The translations under genes and the position numbers were made by a program. Positions 1 through 17,500 of a DNA stretch of 64,000 nucleotides are shown in pieces. The first letter of the stretch is position 1. Each line of letters opens with the position of its first letter. Source of the DNA: Gordionus sp. m RMFG-2023 (Eukaryota > Nematomorpha > Gordioida > Chordodea > Parachordodidae); assembly GCF_954871325.1 (NCBI RefSeq), contig NC_088775.1, positions 87,211,561 to 87,275,560 on the forward strand, read 5' to 3'. Below the pieces are notes generated by a model that made no database searches, had not been told where the DNA came from, and worked only from the letters and a program-made list of their open reading frames with translations.

Positions 1-275
1 TCTCCTTGAAAATTATTTAAATTAAATTTTGAAATATAATAATAGATGCATGCTTAAGGAAGTAAATACATCCATTTAAAATAAGTTTTTAAAAAAAAAA
101 AATCCCTTCAAAAAATGGACTTTTGAAAATCAAATTGAGGAGAAAGATGATATTAGATGTATTTACTTCCCCATCATCTATTAATATTAATTTCAAATTC
201 ACTTTAAAAATTTTCTGGGAGATGATTCCCAATTTTTCTCTGTTTCGTTTTACGCTGTTTCGTACCACCGAATTC

Positions 276-361
276 AAACCTCATTCATAGGGAGCGGGAA
301 TTTGCGACGTATTATACAAGTACTCTCCGCCAGCGAATTCGCGCTAACTATGAATGCAGTG
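276..361. repeat. Small palindromic element with CATTCATAG arms
   Basis: The left arm (from 277) and the reverse complement of the right arm (ending near 361) share CATTCATAG followed by a GCG-rich stretch and AATT, about 28 bp with a few mismatches. The centre carries a CTCCGCC motif that recurs with its flank at 40596-40640. Related arms are seen at 848-899 and 4534-4798, so this is a dispersed family of short inverted-repeat elements. The class is not determined. Confidence 0.5.
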
Positions 362-847
362 TAATTATTCCAAGATTGGGAATGATACAGTTATTCGATT
401 CTAAAATAGGAATCAAATACGAATAGTGCATATATTGTCTTTGATTCATATTTTTTGTAGGTATAGAACCTTTTCTTATATAAAAAAAAACCCACTTTCG
501 AATCACGATTTTTTTTTAACAATGAAATCAGAATCGTTTTTAATCATATAAAAGGGGAGATTTCGGATTGAATTTTTTAAAACCAATCAAATACCATAGT
601 ATTTTATGAACAAATGGATAGATATTCGGAGCTTATAATTTCAGTTCCACTAATGCTGACAAATAGTTATTTTTAAAGATACCTAATATCGATAAACCAG
701 TTCAGAATATCGTAGCGCTTTATTTATAAAGTTATGCTTTGCATTAAAAATAGGCTCGGCTCTAACCGACCCATGATAATCACTGAAAAGATTTTTCGGT
801 CTTACTGTATATTTTTTTTTTATCCAGCTCATACAATAATGTTATAC

Positions 848-899
848 AACCCTGAATTCATAGTCAGCTCGAATTAGCGCTAATTGAGAATGAGGGGTT
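848..899. repeat. 52-bp palindromic element, same family as 276-361
   Basis: It begins AACCCTGAATTCATAGTCAG and ends with a near reverse complement (…GAGAATGAGGGGTT) around a central TTAGCGCTAA palindrome. It is nearly all inverted repeat with no internal loop, so it would fold into one hairpin. Confidence 0.5.
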
Positions 900-2081
900 A
901 CCAGGTAAATACCTTATAGTTGGAATTTGGGATTTGGACTGAGTCGCGTCGAACTTCTACCTAAAAAATTTATTAGAATAAAATGGACTTCTAAGTATTT
1001 CATATTGAATCTTTAGTCCTCTTAGGATAAGTAAGATTAAACTTGTTTGGTATTCGCTCTCCCCTTTTTATAAAAAATATCTATTCCCTTCCATGGCACA
1101 CTATCATTTTCAAATACTGATTATTGTTTAACGGTTAAATTATCGAAACTAAAGAGTTTCTAGAGGGTAGGGTTGCCAACTGTCACTTTTCACAAAATGT
1201 CAAATTTTTTTTCTTTTTGAATGCAGGAAATGTCACTATTTTGGTCAAAAGTCCTTTTCATTCATATATCTCTAAACACCGGCAATAGGTCAGTAACTTG
1301 AAACACACGACAAAGATGCAAATCATGTACAAATGCGCATGTTCAAGAACAAAAATATTTAAAATATTTAGCATTCATTAATTGTTTTAAAAGCATTCAT
1401 AATAAATTATTTATTCATTTTTTTTTGTACATACATTTTCATCCAATGATGCCAAATTTAACCATCAGTTTTTTCCTTCTATTTCATTGTTTAGGCCGTG
1501 TCCTAAACTTGGTTTAAAAATTCGCAAAAATAAAAAAACATTTGAGAAATCGTAGGTATTTATTTTTGTTTTTATATTAAAAATTAGCTTATTTCTTCCT
1601 TTCGCTCCTTAATAAAAGTTTAAATAAAAAAAATTTTATCCTTAAAGGGAGGGGGGGGGGGGGGTGGAGTTTGTACAAATAAATCAATTTTTTTTTTAAA
1701 AATATATAATTTTAATTAATTGATAAAAAAAAAGACGCGCTTATACTATAATTTCAAAACGAATTTACCATATTTAGTATATTATTAATAATGTGTAAAT
1801 CAAAATATCAATAAAAGTTAGGAAATTGTATGGCATTTTGGCATATCGATTCTATATATTCTATTAAAATATTCAAAAAAAATAATGTGTACAATATTCA
1901 TAATTTTTTTTATAATTTTGAAATTGCTTAAATTTAAAAAAATATATTAAAAATATTGTAAATTTGTATACTTGTATTTCAATTTTAAAAATAATCGATT
2001 ATTTTTGGATTTGAAAAGTTGCATTTTAAATTAACTGTGTATAAATTAATAAATTTAAAATAATAGGTCGGGGCTTAATAC

Positions 2082-2279
2082 TAGTGTTGTTAAACGGCTA
2101 ACTCAATATTTCATTCAGAAAAAATATTACGCAAGCCTGAAGATTTTGCTCATATAGAAGGAACAAAGGTCTAGACATATAGTATCGAAATATCGAGGCT
2201 TAATCAATATTTTTCTGGCGAAAATAGTGAGTTAGCCGTTTTTAAAAATCGGCTCAAAACGAGCCGTTTAACAACACTA
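2082..2279. mobile_element. hAT-type MITE, 198 bp, with 8-bp target duplication
   Basis: The element starts TAGTGTTGTTAAACGGCTA and ends with the inverted form GAGCCGTTTAACAACACTA. The 8-bp word CTTAATAC lies directly before it (2074-2081) and directly after it (2280-2287), a perfect target-site duplication of the length typical of the hAT superfamily. It has no coding capacity. Its terminal sequence is shared with the 8.85-kb transposase-bearing element at 45211-54060, which is its likely source of transposase. Confidence 0.88.
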
Positions 2280-3068
2280 CTTAATACTGAATAGCCAAAA
2301 AAAAAACGAATGAAAAAATTTAAAACAAAAATCATAAAAAAAAATGAGAATAAAATACTAAAAATAACAATGCCAACCAAATACTTAAAACAAACCAAAA
2401 ATAGGGTGTCCTCCTTCAAAAACTTTTTAGCCTATATTAAAAAGCAGTTAAATATCCAAATTAAATCGAGCTAGGACACAGCTTGAACGTTTGGACTATA
2501 TATAAAAAAAAATATAACTCCGCTTCATAATCATATAGTGTAATGGTTCTATGTAGATTGGAGGAAATGGAGAAATTCCCCGAATCCTAATGTTTTCATA
2601 TCACAATTCCTATATATAATAATATTAATATTTATTTTTTCAAAAAAGGATTCAAAAAATTAATTGCTCATAAAAAAACGAAAATATTTATCAAATTTAA
2701 GTTTGCCCTCTATACTACTAAACTTTATAATTTTTTAATTCATGCAATATGGGGAAGAAAGAGAGAAATAGCATATCATTTTTTTAAAAGAAAATAGGAA
2801 TTTAAAATTGAAGAAAGGAAGGAAGGAAGAAAGTTTCGAAACAATTGTACAAAATATATAACAGCCAAAAATTATATTTTCAAATGACGAAATTTTGAAG
2901 AAAAAAAAACTGAGCCTCTGACTTAATTTATTTGTCGTATTGGGATATGGATAATTGATTGAGATTCAAAATTTACCAATTCCAAAAAAAATCAATATGA
3001 TTTGACCGAAAATGTATTACAAAACACCTAGAAATAACCCCATACTAGTGATTACAAAATCTTTCATT

Positions 3069-3215
3069 TGTTCGAACGAATAATAACACTTTGATATCTT
3101 TGACATGGCAGGATTCATTGAGGGATCTGTCAGGCTTTTCGTTTGCTCTAACGCATAATAACCCTTCAATATCTTTGACATGGCAGGATCCTTTGAGGGA
3201 TCTGTCAGGCTTTTT
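3069..3215. repeat. Two-unit tandem duplication of about 75 bp
   Basis: Two adjacent copies share TATCTTTGACATGGCAGGAT and GAGGGATCTGTCAGGCTTTT with scattered differences elsewhere. The small overlapping ORFs in this region simply translate the duplication. The copy pair abuts the half MITE at 3228-3330. Confidence 0.75.
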
Positions 3216-3227
3216 TGTGTCATCTAT

Positions 3228-3330
3228 GAGCAAAATCTTCAGGCTTGCGTAATATTTTTCCGGATAAAATAACTTGAGCTACCCATTTTTTAAAAAAAAA
3301 TAAATCGGCTCAAATAGAACGATCTATAAA
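3228..3330. mobile_element. Half copy of the TAGTGTTG hAT MITE
   Basis: The stretch from CTATGAGCAAAATCTTCAGG through the AATCGGCTCAAA region matches the right half of the MITE at 2082-2279 and of the copy split by the LTR element at 29271-31431. The left half is absent. Confidence 0.65.
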
Positions 3331-4422
3331 TTTTTTTTTTGAAAAATCTTGTTTAGAACAATTAAAATACTCTATAAATTTTTTTAAAAAAACATGTACA
3401 AAGTTTTTTGAAAACTAATATTATCAGAAGTTTGTAGGGAAGGGTATTATTCTTCAGGTGCTAGAATCCATTTTAGGTCAAATCAGAATTATGAAATTTA
3501 AAAAAATATAAAATTGAGAGTTTCCATCCTCAAGGAATTCCGTATCCCAATACGAGTACGACATATATTATATATACCCACCCCTCCACTCACCGGTTTA
3601 AAGGTCGAGTCGGGTGACTATACGTCATGAGGTATAAAATGCCTAGCGCCTATTTATAAACGAATTACTAATCGAATAGCGAAATTATTCATAGCTGATT
3701 TATTTGAACGAGTCGAATAATTTGCTTACGTAATCGTACCAATCGAGTAAGAATAGACTATCTTACTATCAAATTTAATTACGAATTGAATATTCGTTTT
3801 TGAATAGGTGTGCTATATAATCAAAAACTATTAGCATAACCGACTCTAAACCAATCAGCCGCCCCTAAGCAAAAAAAGCACACATGCATTAATTTGCCCT
3901 CCTCCCCACCCCCATCCCCTTTCAATATATGTTCTTATATCTCTTAATATAGTAATTATTGTCGATAACTGCTCTTACGACTATCTCGGATAAACTATTC
4001 GATTATTTTTTAATTTAACAAAAAAAAACGTTTTTCATTAGGCGAACACTGAAGAAGATATAAAAAAGAAGGGATAGTAGAATCATTGTTACCTTAACCC
4101 TATTGCAAACGTTTTTTGCACGGATGGATCATCCCTTAGTATTATAATTTAAGATTTTTCTGGGTAAATTAACTAATTCGTTGTTAATATCATATTTGCA
4201 TCCACGATATATATTTTTTGCCACTGTTTTTTTTAAATTAAAATTAAAAATGAGTTAAATTTTTTTTTACTCATAAAGACAAGGATGAAATTTCGGCACT
4301 CTCCCATCGATTACCCTTACTTGCACTTTTAGTTCCCTTAATCCTCCAAAAAACCAGATCCTAATTTCATCGAATAATTTATCTATAAATATTATACACT
4401 TAATTTATGTATTATTTTTTAG

Positions 4423-10778
<6,356 letters not shown>

Positions 10779-11067
10779 AGCAATTTACGACTGTCGAATT
10801 CGCGAATTGTATTAAACCTCATCGATTTGCTCTTTGATATTATTATTTAGAAATTTTTTTTTTAAATTATATGTATATTTTTAAATAAATAAATTATTTA
10901 TAGTATTCTTTTTTAATATAATTTGTTTTTAATATTAGTTCAATAAGCTTCCTATTTAACTGAAAACCAAATATACTTAAAAAACTTTAAAATAGGAATG
11001 AGAATATTTCCTAATTAAAAAAAATATATGTTTTTCTTCTTTTTTGTACTGCTAAATTGGCGATCTA

Positions 11068-11163
11068 TAGTCAGCTGTAGCGCCATTTTGTGGTTTGCAC
11101 TTAGGAATATCATTTAATCAACTTACAAACCACAGGCGCTGCAACTGATTCCGATGTGTACAC
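11068..11163. mobile_element. Palindromic MITE-like element (copy 2)
   Basis: TCAGCTGTAGCGCCATTTTG on the left pairs with CACAGGCGCTGCAACTGA on the right around a short loop. It resembles 10207-10345 in both arms and in the adjacent GTGTACAC. It lies in the SQOR-PEPD convergent spacer (10779-11561), which otherwise holds AATAAA-type poly(A) motifs near 10885 and AT-rich sequence. Confidence 0.5.
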
Positions 11164-11561
11164 TTTTAAATAAGCGAATCGTCAATTTTCAAGGTTAATA
11201 AAATGATCCAAAAAAAACTCTCCGATAATAGATTTAGGCTGAGAAGAAAACAGTTGGAAATAAAATTAACCGTTAAAAATAGGATACTTTTATTTGAATC
11301 ATTTGAACGCTAAATTATACAAGAAAAATATGTATACATTAACCAAGATTCATATATTATCGATATAACCCTTATTCTTAGAGCCGATTCACAAATATAA
11401 TATGATTTTGTTTTAAAAAAAAATAATATATAAATATAATAATATTTTAAAATCTAAAAAAGTGAGCTGGCATCGCCGATGATATATAAAATAAATAAAC
11501 AAATAGTCGCGAAAAGTCTCTTTTTTTTAAAAAAATAATATGTTGGAGAGTGAATATAAAA

Positions 11562-14500
11562 TTAATCGCCTTCATTGTCCCTCGAAGAGGTCATAAAATG
11601 TTCTATCTCCAAGATAGTCCTGGGCAGATAATCGGTCAATAAAACGGCGCAATCTTTGTCAATGTAAATTTCGTCCTCTATCCTAACCTGTGAATAAGCA
11701 ATATTAATTTGTTGTTTTTTTAAAAAAATATATAAATATTTATTTATTTATTATTCCAATATGGCTATTGTAGTCAACTTTGTAAAAATTGGGGCCCCAA
11801 TGTTCTAACAAAAAAAGAATATAAGGCCATCTTTTTTTTTCTTTCATACTATCTCCTTCCCTCCCTTTCATTCCTTAAAACATAAATCGCGTACCCCGCC
11901 AAAATTCTTCAGGAAGTCCAGCTTGGCTTCCACCAAAAATTTTGATAATTTTTCGTCGCTCAGAGCTTTTTTCAGCAGCTAAATATATATATATATTTTT
12001 TTAAAAAAATAAAATTATAAACGTTTACAATGGTCGTTTAAAAAAATAAATAATAGAAAATTAACACTTTAAAAATAAATAGAATGCGCTAATAAAGATC
12101 TAGAAAAATAAAGAGCAAAAGAAAACACAGCTGTGTGTATCTGTTTTATATTTATATTTTCTTATTTGAATTAAAAGCAATTGGTTATTATAAATTACGG
12201 GGGGAGGGGCTGATGATAAGATATGCGAAACTGTGGCATCACTAAGGAGAGGATAATGATAATGTGGCTCGAATTTCGTCAAAATTTCGGAGAGACCCCC
12301 CCCCCCCTAACCCAAAAGCACTCATAGAGCCTCGGTAAAAAATGAAAAAAATTCAGGTAACAATCCTGATCAAAAGATCCCAATCCATCGTATAAGTCTA
12401 TTTTATTTTAATATTTTTTATCTCTTTTTTTTAAAAATAATTTACACAATTTACATGAAGGGTGAGTGATCCAAAAACTTGGCTTAAAATGATGACAAAT
12501 AAAATAATTACGGGTTCGATGAAATAGCAGCCGGGCTCGACCGTTAAAACCATACCGGTTTGTAAAATCCGTTTGGTCCTTAGCGCGGATATTCCTGGTT
12601 CTTCTGAACGTTTTTCGCCCTTTTTAATAAAAATAATATATATGTATATATCCGAGAAAGTTGTGGTTAATTTAATCACAATTTATTTTGAAAGAAAAAC
12701 TTTTCCATGGTTTCTTTCGTGTTTCCCAAGTCGTGAGGTAGTGGGACTTAAACAACATGATCGCGTATTACGGAACCCTCTATAAAGCCAATGCATCAGA
12801 AATCCCTTAGATGCTATCTTTTGAGTCTCAATGAAGCGGGAAATTACTCCTTTTTCCTCTATAATATTTTTTCCCTAAATTCTCAACTTAGATGGCATAT
12901 AGCGATTTCCTATATAAAAATTCAAGAAACCATTGTTTTTTTTTAAAATGGATAGGAACATTATAATACTCAACCGAAAACTCATCTCAAAATTTTAGAT
13001 CAAATATACATCAATTTTAAAAGAAATAACCATGTGACATGAATGGGTGGGGGGGGGGGAGAGGGTAAGAACAGAATTTTCCGTAAGAGAAAATGCAGCT
13101 TCCATGTTTTTTTTTAAAAAATAAGGGTTAACGCTATTTTAAAGATTTGAAATATATATATACAATACTTATAAATAAAAAATATTAAAAGTTTTAAGAG
13201 CTTACAAACCCTATATAAAAATTAGCTTACCTTAATTTTTTTATGATGAATCTCCTCCTACCTCCCCCCCCCCTCCCAATCAATATAATTTATTTTAGGT
13301 TTTTAATTACATATAATTCCGTCCACGCAAATATAAACAGCAACCCGCTCACGCTAGCAGGGACTAAAAAAAATCAACTTATATAATTAAAAATTCTCGC
13401 CAGTTATAACTACTTCAACCAACGGACAGTTTGCACCCTATCACTTTCGGTTTTTTTTAATCTTTTTTAGATTGAGCATCACAAGAATAAAATTCGAACA
13501 CTCGAAACTCAGGGAAATCTCATAACTTTGGCAGGACATACAATTCAAATATATCGTTCTTATGGAACTCAATTATGTGTTACTTAAAATTATTTTCTAT
13601 ATTACTTTGGTTTTTAAATTTTTTAAAATATATAATAATATAGTAGAGATCTATTTTTGGGTTTGCCCTACCCATACTGCCCCAGCTCTCTTTTAAACAC
13701 ATATATTGATTAAAATCAACTCCCTGTGTTTGTTTTTCCATTTTCCCAAAATATTTTCAAAAAAATTGCATTATATGTTAGTAGTTTTAGGAAAATAAAA
13801 TGTTCAAATTTTTCTTTATTTATATATATTTTTATCGATTAATTTCGAGATATTTATTATATTATTTTTTGTTACATCCTATTTTTATATTTAATAAAGA
13901 CTAATAGGGGAGAAAACGAAAAAAATGACAAATATTGAGTTCTTCCGTGATTTAGTTATGATTAGTGGTGTTAAAAAGCTCGATTTAAATCGATTTTTAA
14001 AAAATGGCCAGATTACGATTTTAGCCAAAATAATTGTTATAACCTTTCTGCCATCTACGAGCAAAATCTCCAGGCTTACATAATATTGTTTTGGCTAAAA
14101 TCTTAATCGAGCCGTTTTTAAAAATCGAACCCTAGTTAGATCGATGTTTCATTTGGTCATAATAGTAAAGAACCATCCTACGCTCGAAGACTTAGAGGTA
14201 GAGATGGCCTTATACCATGTAATAAAATCATACTTTTCACTGTTTACGCAATTTGAAAGATATAAAAGATTAATATTCGAATCCAAAATATTTATAATCC
14301 TCTGAGAAAATAGGTTCTTAGGAGAACTCAAATTAATATATTTTTTTACTTCTGGGTAACCCCCTACGTCATGAACATCGATCCCCAAGAAGTGTCCTAC
14401 GCCGTGGGGCATGAAGATAGCGCCCAGCCGAGAGTTCATCATCCCGTCTATCTGCCCTTTTAGCAAGCCGGCCCCCTTAAGACCTTCCAAGATTACCCGT

Positions 14501-17500
14501 TCGGCCAGGAGATGCATCTCTAACCAAGTTACATCTGTTAGTTTTAAATAGGCGCTCATCAATCATGTTGTTTAAAAAAAAAGTGGAGATGTAGCAACAT
14601 AATACTCGAATGGTGATACTGATATGTGCTTACTGGGCTTAGCCATTTTAACGACGGATCTGTTGGCCCTAAGAACGCTTTCGTAGACACATTTCTTTAA
14701 ATTGGAGGTCTCCAGGTTGTCCCTCTCGAAAAACCTAACATTACTCGATTTGGCGCGAGTCATGATGTCATCAGTGGTGAGATCATCGTATATGTCGCAA
14801 CATGCTGCCATGCTCTGACGCGTGGGAACGGGACACGTGGTAGTGACGTCGGATGCGTAACCGCAATAAGACCCGCCGGCATCCATGAGAAATACGTTGC
14901 CAGCTTCGAGGCGTAACCAACCGTTTTCGCCTGTGCCGTAGTGTAGCGTGGCGGAACTCGGACCGCTAAAATTTTATTAAATAAACAGCAGTTTTAATTT
15001 CGTTTTCTGTATAATTTTAAAAAGAGATTTAGACCTACTTTGCTCATATTTACTCTATTTATTTTGAACAATATACAATTACTAAATAATTGCTAGCCTA
15101 CTCTAACGGTTCTAGAGAGAGGAGGGTTCTGGTTCATAGAAATTCTAAGAGAAGGTTCTGGAATTTTCAATATGAACTGGCTTTCGTTCCAGTTCCAAAC
15201 CTTGTAAAAATAATAATTTACGTTTTAAAATAAAAATTATTCCTTTTTTTTTACCAAGCACATATAGGATTGTAAGCCATAAGTCTACATCCACCTCGCG
15301 AGAGAACGTAATTTCTGAAGATTCTGTGTTATAATTTTAAAATATAGGTTGTTTTCTCTCTTAAATCAAAGGTGCTATTTTAAATCAAATTTATAATATT
15401 TCAAATAAAAGAAACTGATCAATCCCATCCTATTACACTCATTCATGATTCAATTAATGAGGTACTTAAGATCCCTTTAAATCATCACTTTTTTGGCAAC
15501 CGTAATAATTCAGGCGCCAGCGCTCTATGAGGTATTGGGGACCAAAGAGAAGCTTTTTTTAAATTATTGCGAGAATTACCCTTCCAGCTCGTATTCCATC
15601 ATCCCGGCATTAATTCTTCTCATGACTTCCTTGTGGCCTTCGCAGGTAACTTTGGCCACGTATTTGATGACTTCCATTTCTTGGGGAGTCTTGAAAACTC
15701 TGCTATATATAAGGAATAAGCATTGACGAAAAAAAAAATTTAGCTTAAAGAAAATGTAAATTTTTTATATTTATATTTAGCATTTTAATTTTACTAATAC
15801 TTTAAAGATACGAAATTCTCAAGAGTTCTGAGAATACTGAAGAATTTGGGGTAAATAAATATCTGATTTTTTTTCGTATAAATATTTTTATTATGGACAA
15901 CTAGGTCATGTAATCTATTCTAGTTTAAAGTCACTTTTTAAAAAAAATATGAATGAATAAAGATTTTATGAAATCCTTTCGATGACACGTGTAAATTTTT
16001 ATAAAGCATGATACGAAGATTAATCAATCTTAAAATTGGCCTAATTTTTGATATCACGTTATTATCGTCCATTTAATTTCTTCATTCAAATTGTTTGTTT
16101 TCCATTTTTATTATTCAAAAAATTACATAATTTCGCCAAATTTTGAAACTTATAAGTCCTAAATAATGTTGTTATAAATTTCGGTTTCACCAATTTCGAA
16201 AATATTGTACTCAAGATTTTAGCCAAAAGAAATTTTCTCCTAAGCCCCAAAAATTCGCCAATAGGTAGCAGAAAGATTTTGATCATGTTTCGACGAAATT
16301 TTGAGGCTTAGAAAATAATATACTTTTTTTTGGCTTAATTATCTCGAATTTAAGGCTTATTTTTTTTTAAACAAGACGCCCGTCTTAACTAATTTTAAAA
16401 TATACATTTTTATTATAATTACCATTCCGTTATGATAGGATGTAGTAGTTTGGTATCCATCGTAAAACTTTGATGTTTAAAAAGTATAAATAATATTGTA
16501 ATAATAAAGCATTTATTTATCTATTGAAAAGTTTTAATTTCACGAACTTAATGCCAATTATTTCTAGTGTTGTTAAACGGCTAATCCAAATATTTTAGCC
16601 AAAGATGAATATATATATATAAATATCTTTCTACTTTCTGTATGTAAAATCGATAGGCTTTGCCTGATATTTGGCTAAAATTTAGAGCTATAAAAAAAAA
16701 TTCTTCAATTTTATTATCTTCAGATATTAAGGTTCAAAATTATGGGCATATAAAACTTCTCTTCTTTTTTGCAAGCTCTAGTTTTGCGAAGATAAAATGT
16801 GTAAATTACTTTTCTAAACCCGGACATGTGGGAGGTTCCATTAGTCTTTGGCTGTCCGTATTATAACCTTTCTGTTGATATATGTATATATAAAATAGTG
16901 TTATATAATTTATAGGGATGAAAGTTGAAAATATTAAAATAAATTGTTGTTTTTCTCGCTGTTTTTTTTTTTTTAAAAAAACAGTTTAAAAAAAATATTT
17001 AATTATAATGGTTACCAGCGTGAATATTGTAGAAGGTTTCATTGTGGCCAAGACAAGAATCATCTTAAAGTTAAAAATAAAAATGTAATAATTATTTCTT
17101 TAAAAAAAAATGAAGGAAAGATCCTCGCAAAATTTTGTTTTATAAAAATAATGCTCTTTCTTTAGTATCCTTTATCACATTTTATTTTATAAAGTTTAAT
17201 ATGCTAAATTGCTATTTAACATTTTTTTTCTGTTTAATAATTTTCCTAGTGGACGAATAAAACAAAAACTTCCATTTATTATATTCAAGATTATTAGAAA
17301 AATATGGGCCTAATATAATAAATGGCCATCGAATTTGGAGATTTTTAAAGGAACAAGAATATAATATATTTTTTTAAAAAAAACTTTACTTCCTCGAGAT
17401 AAGAAACGGAATCAACGAGATATTTATCTTTGTAATCCTTCAAGGTCAAAATCCTAAAAGTAAATACATGTATTATTATATAATATGTCTGAATGCTATT

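Larger units (their letters stand above)
1..4422. other. No gene recognised; AT-rich, repeat-bearing sequence
   Basis: I found no exon I can name here. If the SQOR gene that starts to be readable at 4423 is complete, its first exons (roughly 125 residues, including the N-terminal FAD-binding glycine motif) should lie in or left of this stretch, but I could not find them. What is visible is small palindromic elements (276-361, 848-899), a 198-bp MITE (2082-2279), a two-unit tandem duplication (3069-3215), half a MITE (3228-3330) and a poly-G run near 1649-1664. The short ORFs here are low-complexity and unconvincing. Confidence 0.5.

Noticed and set aside
15493-15726. Plus-strand ORF of 77 codons
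   Set aside because: It is the antisense shadow of the PEPD exon at 15580-15702.
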